NCBI GenBank assembly: GCA_021234155.1
Contig: JAJEKV010000182.1
Coordinates: 498,605-562,604, forward strand
Direction of reading: 5' to 3'
Origin: Isoetes taiwanensis
Taxonomy: Eukaryota; Streptophyta; Lycopodiopsida; Isoetales; Isoetaceae
Length of the DNA: 64,000 nt
The position numbers were made by a program, and so were the translations under genes. Of this stretch, positions 34,921-47,821 are shown piece after piece. A model generated the notes under the pieces. That model was not told the origin of the DNA and searched no databases. It saw nothing but the letters and a program-made list of their open reading frames with translations. How positions within the stretch are numbered: the first letter of the stretch is position 1; every line of letters begins with the position of its first letter.

Positions 34921-36067
34921 GACAGGTTATTATCAGGGATCGAATGGAATAGGGATTCCCAGGCAGGCCTGCACTCAAGCCTGCTGTGGTCTCTATAGGA
35001 TGCTAGAATATTAAAGGTCCGGGTCTTAGCAGTAGTTTTGATTTCTTAGAGACTGAAGATTTAGATATTTTGTTTTTGTCAGAAACATGGGAGCATCAGT
35101 GTGGCAGACTCCCACCAATAAAGAATTATGAGACATATTCTTTGTGGAATCCTAAACCTCATAGAGGCAGACCTTATGGGGGGCTGGCTGGACTGGTTCA
35201 TTCCAGAATAATAGGTTTTGTATCATTGTGGTATGTAGATGAAGAAGACAAACAAATTTTGGCTCTCAAAATCAATGCGTTCCTATTGCATACTGATCGT
35301 GACTTGATACTGGTATCATGCTATATCTCTCCATCTGCTCATCAGAAACCCAATGGATCCCTAGCCAGGCTTGGTCTTAAGGTTGCAGAATGGCAACATG
35401 CTTATGATGTTTTGCTGATGGGAGATTTAAATGGCTGGACAGGAGAGCTCCAAGCTCCAAAAGTGTTTGTTAACTCTGAACCTAGTTTGCTAATTACAGA
35501 GCCTTGGGATGCCTTCACTCGTCAAAGCTGCCATAAAGAGTGGAATGCTGCAGGTCAGCAAATCTTAAACTTATGCTCATCATTAAATATGATTATTTTT
35601 AATGGAACCCGCCATGCTGGATCTGCTGGTTACACATTCAGAAATGAGACTACAGAGAAGTTTACTTACTCAGTCTTAGATTATGTTGTGCATGATTCAA
35701 GACTTCCGGATTGGAGTCTTTGTAGAGGAAAGCGACCATGCCCCTCTTTTGTTTAGGCTGGCTACGCACAGGTCCCAACATTTAAAGCACCATAGGACAT
35801 GTATCAAATACAGAGAGTCTCAGAAGCATGCTTTTCATCATGAGATACTGTTGGGGCTACCAAGTATAAGGGCTCCTCGTAATATTCATGCACGCGCCAT
35901 TGCTCTCAATGCATTATTGACAAGTAGTGCAAGACAAGTGTATAGTGAACACCATTTGAAAACTGGTACGCAGCCCGACGCAGCCAAGGAAGGCCTGGTA
36001 TGACACAGAATTAAAACTTGCTAAGAGGCAAATCGATAACCCATCTAAGCTGCATGCTTACAGGAGC

Positions 36068-37255
36068 TTGGTGAAGAAGAAGAAGAAGAAAGCTTGGATA
36101 CTTGCGCAGCAAGAAAAACTTGAGCATAAGGCAAAATATTCTGGAAAGTGTTTCTGGAAGCAGCTATCTCCTCCAACCAAAGAGCCGGCTCTGACGGATC
36201 TACAGGTTTGGAAAACTTACGCTCTACACTTGTATTTCAAATGGGAAGATAAGCTGAGCATACCTGTAGAAGCCCATCCTAGTTTTGCAGTCACCCTTGA
36301 GGATGTTAAGAAGGGAATTGATGGGCTAGCTTGGGGGAAAGCACAGGATATTGACGGGCTGTTGGCAGAACATCTCAAGGATGGTGGAGACGAATTGGCT
36401 GGCCTGATTTCAGAATTATATAACCAAGCTATTACAGAGGGGTTTCCGGAGGCCTGGACCACCAGTTTGATCTACCCAATACATAAACAAGGCGATGTGT
36501 TGCAGCCAAATAACTACAGAACTATCATGATCAGCCCCATACTTGCTAAGCTATTTGGCAAGATTTTTTATTCTAAGCTCACAATATGGGCAGAGGAGCA
36601 TGGTTTAAGAGCGCGAGGGCAAGCAAGATTCCGGTGTGGTTTCTCTACTATAGATCATTTGCTCACACTTCGTACTATGATAGAGGAGGCCAGATCACAA
36701 GAGAAACCACTGCTCTGCTGCTTTGTTGATTTTGCTAAAGCATTCGACACGGTGCCTCGTCTAAAACTCTTGAATAGGTTAATCCAGCTTGGTGTGCCTA
36801 GTGAATGGGTTCAAGCCATAGGCAGGTTATACGAATCAGTCCGTGGAAGGGTTGTTACTCCGTCTGGCATGTCTGACTTAATTGTCAGTGACGTGGGAGT
36901 AAAACAAGGCTGCACTCTTTCTCCTACCTTGTTTGGGCTCTATATTGACCAACTGGAGAATTTTCTTAAAGAATCTGGTTGCTGCTTCCCGCACCTTTTC
37001 CATGAACTGGTAATCCTTCTTTTATATGCTGATGACCTACTCTTATGTTCTCACTCAGTGGCAGGCTTACAAGGGCAACTAGATGTGCTGTATGAATTTT
37101 GCTTACAATTTGAGCTTGTAGTTAATCTGAGAAAGACTAAGGTTCTGGGCTTTGGGACGCAGACAAATGTTTTGAATTACCATGGGCATGTGGTAGAACA
37201 AGCCCAATCCTACAAATATCTGGGTCATGAAGTGTTCACGGGGCGTAGGCCATGA
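36068..37255 (+). pseudogene. LINE reverse transcriptase domain (longest open block)
   Basis: 395 open codons cover the RT fingers and palm of the LINE above: KQGDVLQPNNYRTIMI, ARGQARFRCGFSTIDHL, FVDFAKAFDTV and LLLYADDLLL. Catalytic Asp residues in motif A and the YADD box are kept. The frame ends in a stop after the YKYLG box, and the homology continues in another frame. Confidence 0.9.
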
Positions 37256-38978
37256 ACAAAAGGGGTAGATATCAGAATTGCAGCGGCCTTGAAAGCGTTT
37301 TTCGCAATGGCAAATATGTGCCGTCGGGCTCACATCACTTATTGGCCGCTGCGGAAGAAACTCTTTGAGGCACTGGTCATGCCAGTTATTCTATATGCTA
37401 GTGAAATCTGGGGTTCATCTCTATGTTGTTCTAAATGGCAAGAAATTGAAGCAATTCAAAAAACATGGCTGCACATGACTCTGAAGGTGAAAAGAGCGGT
37501 TCCATACGAGATAATGTTATACGATTGTGGTTCTTATCCGTTGGAAATACAATCCATGTGTAACACTCTCAGATATCTTGACCAGAAGCAGCAAGCAAAG
37601 GATGGCTCTCTTGTAAGGCTAGCACTTAACACTGCTGTGAAGCTTGAAGCAGATGGCAAAAATTGCTAGTATAAGGATTTACAAAGCTGGTTTACTCGAT
37701 GGGGGCTCACTATTTGTTCTTATACAAAAGAATTCAAGGCACACGCCTTCTTGGCATACTGTGAGGTGTCTTCCAAAAAGAAACTCCAATATTACATCAG
37801 GGATTTCAATCACGGACGTACCCATAGCATACAACCATATTTGTCCCTTCATAGCATGTTTCCGGGGCAAATCAGATCGATTGCGTGCATGCGCATGAGC
37901 TCCCACTGTCTAATGATTGAAAAGGGAAGGTGGTTGAAAATTGCAGAAGATCAGAGGATATGTGTCTGTAAGGAGGATGTGGAGACTGAGAAGCATGCTA
38001 TATATTTTTGCCGCAGCCATGACACTCTTCGTGCCAAATATCACATGATTGACTGGAGCATGCCTTTGGATGAATTATTTCAACATATTCCTTCGCTTCC
38101 ACAATTAGGAAATTTCCTCCGAGAGCTTCTGGTTTACATTGAGCATCGTTGAGAGGCTTGATTCTCTCATTTTATGATGATTGTACTAGATCCTGATTTC
38201 TTTGTCCCATAGCCTATGGGCTCCCGTGGACGTTAATAAAATTTATTATTATTTATTATAATCTAGGTGTAAAAATGGTTGTGGGAAGAGCATAATCAGA
38301 CAAGTAAAAGTTTTGTGGCCATGTGCCTGCTCCACTTCAGATGGATAGAGAGTAGCTTCTTGGGCATCCAATTCAGCTTTCCAACCATTTGATGAAGCAA
38401 TAGAAACTTCATTGTCAATTGGTAAAGCCTAATATATAGCACAATAACAAGGCGTTTCAGGGGGGCTTGATATGGATCTAAAAATTACAATTCCTGAAAC
38501 CATAGACCATATATCCCTAAAATAATTGAATGGGTTGCTATAAAAAAAAACAAAGATTCAAGATAGAAAATAGTCAAGATAGTATTGGTTAAAGTAGTCT
38601 TCTTAGGACATTGAGTTATTTCAGTAGAGGTTCGAGCCCCTGTATTTCATATTCTAAAACCTGAGGCAAAGCTGTACGCAGGTTCGATATTCCCTCAAAA
38701 CCTTAGGTGAGTATTTCAAAATCATAGATGCCTCTAATCATAAATGACCATAAGCGAAATGAGAGGTATCTAGAGGCTCCAACATGCATTCTGGGCCGCA
38801 GGATTGACGGATCCGACGATCATGGTAGTCCAAGTGCACCTCGTTTAGAATACTATGTAGCACAATAACAGGGGGTTCCAAGGGGACTTGATATGGATCT
38901 AAAAATTACAATTCTTGAAACCATATACTATATATCTCTAAAATAATTGAATGGGTTGTTATAAAAAAAAAACATAGA

Positions 38979-39490
38979 TGCGTTGAGACCCTGGAGCACT
39001 GTATGTTTCTTTGCGCAGAGATCCAGCCGGCATGGCAGTGGGTCCAGCGCCTTTTCACATCTCGCTCCGTAGTCAAGAGGTTCTTTTGGGGGTGTATTCT
39101 AGTGGGTGGTCCCAGCTTCAACGTCTGGCCTTCCATTTGTGTAAGGCTTGGTTACTGTGGCTCATTTGGAAGCGGCGATGCCTGAAGGTGTTTAGGAATG
39201 AGGAGGTGCAGCCTGGGGTGTTGATCCCACAGTTGAGGTACAAATTATATCTTTCTTACATGGCGTCCCCTTGTAAAGAGCAGTTCAAGGCAGCTGTATG
39301 GGAGAGGACCCTCCGCATTGTAGACAGCTTTGGTAGGTTTGTCTCATGAGTCGTAGGTAGGTATACGTGCCGTTTGGGTTCTCGCCCAAGTGTGGGCAGG
39401 AGTACCCTAGTTTCGCTCTTCTTGTACTTATTCTATATTAATATTAGTTAACTTGATCCTTCAAAAAAAAAAAAAAAAAAAAAAGAAAAA
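38979..39490 (+). mobile_element. 5'-truncated LINE 3' end with poly(A)
   Basis: About 500 bp, richer in G/C than the surroundings. It encodes a zinc-binding C-terminus of the RT-associated type (VETLEHCMFLCAEIQPAW) and ends in about 22 A residues plus GAAAAA. The target duplication AAAAACATAGAT is visible on both sides, so this is a normal target-primed insertion. It looks like a different LINE family from the copies at 1-2.9 and 32-38 kb. Confidence 0.82.
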
Positions 39491-39658
39491 CATAGATTCA
39501 AGATAGAAAATAATCACATTAGCTCGCTGGGTATATTGGTTAAAGTGGTCTTATTAGGACAATGAGTTATTTCGGTAGAGGTTCGAGCCCTATATTTCAT
39601 ATTCTAAAACCTTAGGCAAAGCCGTATACAGGTTCGATATTCCCTCAAAACCTTAGGC

Positions 39659-41942
39659 GTTCTCGAACCTTTTGGCGCAGAGTGCTTCAAAGGCCAGCCC
39701 AGCCTACAGGGGACATCACACCCGGGCAGTGGGAACAGTACTTGCAGCAGCTCTATGACCCGCCAGGGGCCAGCGTCGCCCATACCCCCAGGATGGCCCC
39801 CCATTGGTTCGTGGATGAGGATGTTGAGGAGGGCCCAGCGGCTAGCTAATGGGAAGGCGGTGACCTCGATGGTATGCGGTAGGAGTTACTCAAGTGGGGC
39901 GGGGCAGCTAGCTTGTGGCCCTCACTACCACATTCCAACAGCATTGCGGGGAGGGTTTCCCGGCAATGGACCTAAGCGGGGTTGTTCCCATTCCAAAGCG
40001 GGCGACCCACACTGTCCGGCCAATTACCGGACGATCATGGTCGGTTCGTATTTTGCCAAAGCTGTTGGCGGCATTCTCGAGCAGCGATTGACCCGTGGGC
40101 GAGGCAGCGGATGTGCGAGCCCTCACACGTGCGAAGCTTTTCGACCCGCCACTCAACGATTGACCATATCTTTCTGCTGCGAACCACTGATTGAAGACGG
40201 CCGGAATCACCTACCGGATTTTTGGATTGCCGCTTTGTGGACTTATAAAGGCTTTTGATCTGGCCCCGGAAAAGTTGTGGGCTAGGATCTGCGTCAGCTG
40301 GGGCTCCCCGCTGCACGTGCGAATGCCATATCTGAGTTGTATGAGAGTTGTTTTGGCGGGATGCGGTCGGCCAGACCAAGCATTTTACCGGTAGTATCGG
40401 GGTCCTGGGGTTGCCCCTCGCGCGGCACTTTTGGCCTCTACATTGATCGGTTAGAGCCCCGGCTTCTCGGAGCATGGGGGATGGCATACATCTTTTGCAC
40501 CCGGTCATCCTTGACTCATCTATCGCGGACGATGTTGGCTGGCTGGCCCACACCCGGAAGATATCGCGGTCTCACCTGGATGCCCTAGACACATTTTGTC
40601 GGGCTACGACATGCTTGGCGTCAATCTGCCAAGACGAGGGTGGTTCTCATATCCTCTTCCACGTCACCCCATGCCTCCTGCACTCACATATCGGGGGCGA
40701 CGTGACGTCACCCCACCTACAAGTACCTAGGGGTGGAGTTCCCCTCCCTCGGGCCTTCTGGGGAGGCGTCTATCCGCTTATGCGGTGTGTTAGGTATGGA
40801 AAGCGCTTTATGTCACCGTAATAGCACCACTGTGGCGAGCTATATGATTGGGGCCATCGGCCACATCACGCTCGCACCGGTCGAACGCCATACTTCCGGT
40901 ATCGGTCGAGGTTTGGCCCCACGCTTTCTGACTGGAATGACTTGGCAGTCAGAAGGCATTTTTTTAGCACGCGCACTTGGTGAAACCTTCCCCCCCCATC
41001 GATCCTAGCTGCCGGGGAAATCGGATTCTTGCTTGCCTATTGCAGCCCATGATAGACACATCGTCTATTTTCGAAGTGGTTACTATGGGTGATGCTCGGC
41101 CCCGACTGGGCTTTCTTGTGGCCATGAGTCCGGGCCGGCGCTTAGGGCCCTGTTGGAGGGGTAAGAGAGATGGTGGTTCGCCAGATGGAACGTCGCAGAG
41201 CACGATGCGCATACCGGCTGCGCGATGCGCTGATCGTGGACAGCTGGGGAGTACCTAGATGCTTGTTTCCTTGGCAAGCTCGGGACCCCATTGCTCTGAA
41301 AGCAGTCAAAATGGCCCATTACAAGGAGCACATCAACCCCGTGTTAGCCCCGGCCACGGCCTACTGCGTTCCCAAATGCCCACAAAAGCCTTGAGCTCAT
41401 TGCCTCCATTCCCGCGCGGTGCCCACCATCTTCGCGAGATCGACCAGGCGGTGGATTGGATTGGGAGCCCCGCCAGACAGGGCTCGCTGCTCGGTCTTTA
41501 TCAAACGGTGCCGTTGAGGATGAGTCTCACACTTTCCAGAGTTGCCCACCGTTGATGATTCGGGCCGGATCTATCCCTTAGTAATGCGGACGGGCGTGCC
41601 CTTGCATTTGCCGATGAACACACCGTCGATGCGTGCCACGGGGTCATACATCCAGAGGTACTGGACTCGAAATACACCTTTGCCCCTTGCCGGTTGTCCA
41701 CGACTAGGCACTACGGGTGGTGCATGATCAGATATATTGGGATGTTTTGCATTTTATATGATTAGCACGGTTTGTCGGCCAGTGATTGTCGCCACGGTTT
41801 TCCCTCGAAACCCTTCGGGCGGGGTTTTAATCCGGGCAGAATCCGCTTGTCGCGTTTTATATTGGGTCCCATAGACCGATTGGTCTCAAAATGGACGATA
41901 AAAAGTAACTTCCTTCCTTCCTTCCTTCACAAAAAAAAAAAA
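39659..41942 (+). mobile_element. GC-rich, highly decayed LINE
   Basis: About 2.3 kb with clearly higher G+C than its neighbours. RT blocks appear in shifting frames: NYRTIMVGSYFAKAV, STIDHIFLLRT and FGLYIDRLEPRL, all related to the other LINEs here. A (CCTT)n run and about 12 A residues close the 3' end. There are many stops and frameshifts. It interrupts repeat unit 2 after CTCAAAACCTTAGG. I could not define a target duplication. Confidence 0.8.
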
Positions 41943-42378
41943 TTTCATATTTCAAAATCATAGGCGCCTCCAATCATAAATGACCATAAGCAAAACGAGA
42001 GGTATCCAGAGACTCCAACATACATTCAAGGTCGTAGGATTGATGGATCCGATGATCATGGTAGTCTAGGGTGCACCTCGTTTAGAATATGTAGCACAAT
42101 AAAAAATACCAAATATCTGCCAAATACCTTGGATTGTCTATGAAATTATGCTTTGCAATATCTCGCATCTTATGTAACGTAACGCTCCATCCTGCTAGAG
42201 TCATGAGAAGAAATTGTGTTTTCAAATGTGATTGCAAGGCCCTTACTTTCTTCTTTCTCCTGCTCTAGAGATTGATACAATATGCTTTGGATAACAAAGA
42301 TAAATTAAACATTAAACCACATCTTAATTATGACTTGTTAGTTTAAATCATTCTAGGGACTAGAAAAAGATATGTTAT

Positions 42379-42478
42379 ATTACCGCAAATTCATCATAAT
42401 CTATAATGACATTTCCATTACACTCTGTTGTAAGTATCAAATTTTTTATTTCATCCTCTTTCAAGCCTTCCAAGTCAC
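42379..42478 (-). other. Possible exon with an EF-hand-like motif
   Basis: The minus strand reads SDLEGLKEDEIKNL followed by ECNGNVIIDYDEFA and a possible donor GTAATA. This resembles the helix-loop-helix of calmodulin or CDPK EF-hands, but the loop lacks the Asp at position 1 and the Gly at position 6. No further exon was recognised, so it may be a gene relic. Confidence 0.3.
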
Positions 42479-42887
42479 TTGCTATGAGTCCTCAGGACCA
42501 AAATATTACAGCCTAATGTGAGCATATGACTATTTTTGCAGATTCCTTACCTGAATTATTGATTGATGGAAATCTTAGTAGGTGAGGTACTCATTGAGTT
42601 TAATTAAGGTGAAATCACACTACATGTGCTCGAAATGAAATATGTGACAAATCTGGGCACCGTTTAGACATTTGAAATTTGTTTTGCCACATTTCATATC
42701 AAATTGGTGCCCAAATCTTAAAGAAATGAAAGTGGCACGTAGTTTGCAGAATGGTGTTCTGTAAACTGTGGTATCTTTCGTCGGATCAAAAATCTTCTTC
42801 AGTGTATCGATTTTCATTTGAATCAGTAGATTTTGCACCACAGAGAGGATTCAATGAAAGATTTAGAACCGATTGCTTGCAAATTCA

Positions 42888-43091
42888 TCACAAATAACAA
42901 TGAATTTTCTCTGATCTGCCACCGAATTTGAACAGGTTTTCAAGATTTGCCACCAAATTACTGCCAGAAATCAAGAATCGAGCAGGAATTCCATCGGATT
43001 CGAACCAAACGATCAGTTCAGGGCATGATTTCTCTGTCGAATTGCAAGATTGGAGCCTCCCTATCTTCTTCCTAGGTGCAAAAGGCGCCAT
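42888..43091 (-). other. Unrecognised 67-codon open frame
   Basis: MAPFAPRKKIGRLQS... begins with a basic stretch and could be a first exon upstream of the EF-hand-like segment on the same strand. I found no splice chain joining the two and no family match. Confidence 0.25.
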
Positions 43092-43314
43092 TCTTCTCGG
43101 ATTTTAGCTGATTTATTTTCTGCAAGCCCCCTGCTTGATCCTTATTATTGTAAGTGATGCAACACCTCAACTTGCACTCACTACAATAAGTGTGGACCTG
43201 AACACAACTGCAAGGGTGGTACAATATTCCTCGTACGTTATCTTAATCCTATCGCAAGGCTTTAGTGTATTCGCACTACGCGCGATGTAGCAGTGCTTTA
43301 GTGTATTTGCGCTA

Positions 43315-43372
43315 TGCGCAGGTAGCAGTCAAAAGCGCGAGACTCTGTGCAGACTTTGACTGCTACCTCGCA
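43315..43372. repeat. Hairpin with a 13-bp perfect stem
   Basis: GGTAGCAGTCAAA (43321-43333) and its complement (43355-43367) flank a 21-nt loop; the stem extends with one bulge to TGCG. Just upstream, the segment GCTTTAGTGTATT...GTAGCAG occurs twice (43259-43292 and 43296-43328). It looks like a decayed foldback element. Confidence 0.75.
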
Positions 43373-45239
43373 CGTAGCACAAATAGTATTTGTGATAATC
43401 TAATTAGTTTGTGATTAATTATATGCTAACCTAATTAGTTATATAATAACCCACTCATTGACCATGGTTATCACTATCACATCAAAAAGTACATAGAACA
43501 TGCACGGAAATTACTTTCTATTATGAATTACATAGAAATTATATCACATCAGTTAACACATGGAAAAAACATGATCTCTCTTCACCTGCGACGCATGCGT
43601 ACTGGGTGTTATGTGTTATATAGCCACAATCTTGTATGTCCCAAGCTATTGTATCCCAGCTGGGGAACTTAGGCACCAAACACAGGATGCTGAAGTCAAT
43701 GCTATCTATGCACTTAGGAGGCTACAAGTTCTTACTTTTCTTTGACATCGGATCATTTACATCATCAACTATTGGAGATTCTTTAATGGGAGCCATCTCC
43801 ATTTGTGTGCTGATATCTATCATAATCAAATGTGTCAACAAGAGGAATGCTATCCAAATCCATTGAAGAGGAGAGTAAAGTTGGCAATATGGAATGGTGA
43901 CTATTGGACAATATCAAATAAGAATAAGCAAGATGGAATAGGAATAACAAATATGGAATGGACGAATCAAAGAGGATTGGGCAATATGGAATAAATACTA
44001 GCAAAAATGGATTGGCAAACAAATTAACAATACACAAACAAATAGCAATAGGCAAGAAACTAATTTGGCAATGGGCAATGGTTAAATAGGCAACGATTGT
44101 GTATCGAAAGTACTAAGAAATGGTTAGATATCTGGTAGAGGCTGGGGGGGCAACAACAAATAGGAAGTACCAAAATCCTTTGAACCACAGCAACAACGTT
44201 CGAAAAACCACAGCAACAGCGACCAAATTGAGATGATTATCTTTAACACCGAATGAAATCGACTCTCTTCAACGACAGTCTACAACAAGATTCAGCCAAG
44301 ACTTTGCAGCTAGATCCGTCCATCAAGGTACCACAGAAGCTGCTTTGCCTTTTAGGCAATTCTGAGACGTTTATATATGTTTTATAGTCCCGATTTTGTA
44401 AGAGTTTGATTCGATTTTCTGTGTGCATGTAAATGTGATTTTCATTGTGGCTGAGCCTGTTAGCTGAATTCGTGCTGATTCAACAGTCTCCAAATTGGGA
44501 CCTCAGCAATCGCGTCGTGGATGGCGCGATGCTGATGCCAAAAAACCCCACAGCTTAATTTAGGCTCTGCGCTGAAACGGGGGGGGGGAACCTTGGCCCA
44601 TTATATGGAACTCACATGAGATGATATTTTTGCGGGGGTTGATTGCCTGCAGTACCGCGCATAACCTCGTGGTTCATCCCTCATTTACATGCTAAAATGG
44701 TAAAAAACCCACGAAACTTCCTTGTTGTTGCATTTTGGCTATGATGTAATAGCTGCTTCAGCAGGAAACAGTCTAGAATCAGTTCAAAATGTTTTATCAA
44801 ACAAACCCAGACCGACTCTTCTTGCATCCAAAAACCTCAGCAAAATGCAACTGTTACGAGCCCATCTTTGGTAATCCCTCTACCCTTTTGGTTGCCGCCC
44901 TTCGACCCTTTTGGTTGCTACACGATTTCCCTTTGGTTTTGCAACTTTTAACTGGCTAAATACCTTCAAATTGTAGGCATTTGAAATACTGTGTCCACTT
45001 CAATTTTTGTTTTCATAGAGCCATGTCTACATTTACCTCTAAATTCTTGGTTTCCATCCGTGATCTATGAGATCACGATGACGATTCAATGGATAACATT
45101 TTTCAGTCAGTCATTGTGCTGTTGGCTACTTCTTGTTATGGGTGTGCATTCTAAAAAGATGCGTGAATACTGGACTTATCCGCGACAAATTGTATTTGAA
45201 GGCATGTTGCATCTTCTTGTGGCTCAAAGTAAGCATGTC

Positions 45240-45885
45240 AGAAGATTATAATTTCAAGTGTTTCTACAGGATGTGTCCGTAAAATTTTAAAAGCTGGTTG
45301 CCGCACATATCCCCGAGGCCGATCCTTTTGAGACTATGCAGGAACCATTGATAAGAAGCTTGCTTTCGTACAATGCATTGTCATTTTTCAATTATTTGGT
45401 ATCAATGATTCTACAATTCACAAGTATACTAGGATCATTGTGGACATTCTAGCTTCATGTTTGAGAAGTGATTTTACAAACCCTCCTAATGGCACAAGAT
45501 TGCAGAAGATAATTTCAGAATTTGAATCCAAATCTGACATGCCTCAAGTCGCAGGTGTGACCGATGGTTCACACATTCGGCTTCATTACAAGCCAGAAAT
45601 CACATTACAGTCCAGCCGATTATTGGTGCCGACACCACTTCCACTCCATATTACTGCAGGCTGTTTGTGATGCAAGTAAGTTACCTTGGAATGTTTGTTG
45701 TGATGCCCCTGGAGGTTCCCATGACACAATCTGAAAGTAGACAATATGGCGATCAAGAGGGGCAAGAACCCTGTCTCTTACAACAGGATTTGGTATGGGA
45801 CCGTGGTCACTTTTACACCTCACCTCTTTATTGGAAGATGACGAGTCGACAAATCCTCAATTTCACTATATATTGTTAATAATTT
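45240..45885 (+). pseudogene. PIF/Harbinger (HARBI1-like) transposase relic
   Basis: The frame at 45440-45600 gives PQVAGVTDGSHIRL, matching the first catalytic block (GAIDGTHI) of Harbinger nucleases. After a frameshift the next frame gives LLQAVCDASKLPWN followed by APGGSHD, matching LQAVCD...G-x-PGS-HD with the second Asp. GCVRKILKAGCRTYPRG upstream is less certain. Stops and frameshifts abound, and no terminal repeats were found. Confidence 0.7.
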
Positions 45886-46599
45886 TTTATAGTTGGTAGT
45901 ATATACAAGAGAGCACCCCGTTCCAAATACCTATTAATAGGCATTTGCCATAAAGATGCTAGTTGGCTCCACTTGCCATATGACAAGGCATCATTGAACC
46001 CAAGTGGCCCTATCCAATTTCGATGTCTATATAAGGAGAGAGCTTAAACCCTGTTCCGACACTTTCAAAGGTAATTTCGAGCTTTGGATGGCAGTAGTCG
46101 ATCTCATAGCTCGAGTAATGCTCACATATATAAGGCACTGCTCCAGTGCCTTCGTATTTCGAGGAGAATGCCATGTCAGGTAGTTTCAGGGGAGAGTTGG
46201 ACGTTGGAGTTTCGATCGATCTGCAAAGTATGCACAGGAGGGGCAGATTGAATGGAGACAATTCCAGGGTTACAACTTTCGTCTGTTGTTATCTTATTGC
46301 TTAACTCAGAGAGTCTAAGCTTGGGTTAGGATCTCCTATGTGATGCTATGATTATGCTGTGATTATGATGATGATGTTTTATTGTTGATGGTGCCTCACC
46401 CTTTGTGGTGAGCATTTATTTGATTATGATGTATGTTGCTTATGCTTACGTCTACATGCTTTTGCAGTGAGATCGACCCCCGGGGGGAACCACATGAAAT
46501 AAGTTTTCATTGATCATTGAATCGCACAATTACAAAATATAACATTTCACACCATTACAAAAAATATTCAAAACCATTACAAAACAATCACACTAGCAC

Positions 46600-46977
46600 T
46601 CAGTCATGATGGTAGAAGTCTGTAGAATCGTGACTTGGAAAATTAAAGGGCTCTTCCCCTTGTGCTTGACTTGCACTGCTTGGTTGCCAAGAAGACGTGC
46701 ACTTAGTTCCATTTGAAGTCTCATTTACATTTCCGCCAATCTGATACGGAGCACGCACGAGGGAGTGGTCCACGACGAATGGGTTATGGGAATATGGCAA
46801 TGGCAAATAGTGTGTGAATGTTAATCCTAATGTATCCCCAAGTATATAGAAAGAAGAGGCATAGGATAACATAATATTTGGGTGTGAAGAACCATTGATA
46901 TTTATGGAAGGGGTCGAGGCACTATGATTATTAGTTGATGGAGCAGCCCATAGATAATATTCTATATGATAAGTCAT
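46600..46977 (-). other. Unrecognised 125-codon open frame
   Basis: Rich in Ser, Asn, His and Tyr, ending in an acidic tail (GEEPFNFPSHDSTDFYHHD). It could be the last exon of a transcription-factor-like gene, but no domain is visible and no upstream exons were recognised. Confidence 0.25.
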
Positions 46978-47039
46978 GTAATCTAATTAAACGCAAGGGG
47001 CTATTTTGATATAAAATGCAAGTGTTTGCTAAAAAGGGC

Positions 47040-47530
47040 TAAAGTTGTGGAGATATCTATAATAGAAGTTAAATTTCAGTTGGACATATCTCCACAACCA
47101 GAGCTCCGATTGAGGCGACTTTTACTTCGTTGGAATCAGCTCAAAGTATAGTTGGGGTGGCACATCCCGTAGTTCGTCCGTATGAGGAACTAATAGCCAA
47201 AAACGTGACAAGAGATCACAGATTACTCCTACAACGACATTACAAATTTGCAATTGCTTTCTGATCTGTAGCTACCTGGAGTAGCAAGATTAGCCTGGAG
47301 GGCCAGTAAGCCAGATGCCAGAGCTTTGTGTGTTTTGCCATAACCTAGTGGATCCGGTTGGGTGGTTAATTGTGCTCCTATATTCTTTGTATCCGAAAGA
47401 CTATCTCTTTCTTGATCTAGTTCAACAGTGGCGATGATGTTGTGAATTCAAGTTGATCTTGTTTATCTATTTTCAAGACCATATAACTATCCCAAATACT
47501 ATGAATTGTATCAATTGGTATCGAAGCGGA
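47040..47530 (+). repeat. Probable LTR relic followed by a tRNA-Met PBS
   Basis: A non-coding stretch ends in TGTATCA at about 47512. After two bases comes TTGGTATCGAAGC (47515-47527), close to the tRNA-Met primer site. This is the 5' LTR/PBS junction seen in the other elements here. The matching LTR and internal genes were not found; the left border is a guess. Confidence 0.45.
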
Positions 47531-47821
47531 GGTTTGCGATTCTTCTGGGAACTATGTGCAATAGGATCACCAGTGGATTTTGAACTCTCTAATCTCTGAG
47601 AGGAATTAAAGAAGTAGGAACGGTTTCAAAGGCCACAAAACATCAGAGTTTTTGCAAGTATATGCTGCAAGTACTACTTGATCTTATTATGTCAAAGAAT
47701 TGTTGGGGCCAGGCATATGGATGAATTGGTAAATCTTTAGAACATGGCAGTTGAGAAGAGGAGATTATCTTTTTAGAGTTCACGAAAACACATGTGAATT
47801 GTCTTATTCGCATAAAAGCCT

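Larger units (their letters stand above)
31955..38245 (+). mobile_element. Degenerate LINE with ORF1 and ORF2, split by an LTR element
   Basis: ORF1 (31955-32416, resuming 34926-34952 after the inserted LTR element) is a coiled-coil/RRM-like nucleic-acid-binding protein related to the ORF1 at 55435. ORF2 has an endonuclease (about 35010-35850, SETWEHQ, LLMGDLN, ESDHAPLLF) with a TAG in its first block and a frameshift near 35740. The RT (36068-37255) has FVDFAKAFDTV, GVKQGCTLSPTLFGLYI and the catalytic YADD. The C-terminal part runs 37260-38152 with a Cys/His knuckle (CVCKEDVETEKHAIYFC). The tail is GACGTTAATAAAATTTATTATT. Frameshifts make it inactive. Confidence 0.88.
38434..42105. repeat. 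Tandem direct repeat, unit about 420 bp, second copy split by two LINEs
   Basis: Unit 1 runs 38434-38852. Unit 2 starts at 38853 with the same GTAGCACAATAACA border and continues, after two insertions, to about 42090, where the border motif recurs a third time. The non-inserted parts match over the whole unit, including GAGGTTCGAGCC and CATAAATGACCATAAGC. No coding potential is seen. Confidence 0.85.

Noticed and set aside
44570-44600. Poly-G run as a possible quadruplex
   Set aside because: A single short G run (about nine) without the four tracts needed.
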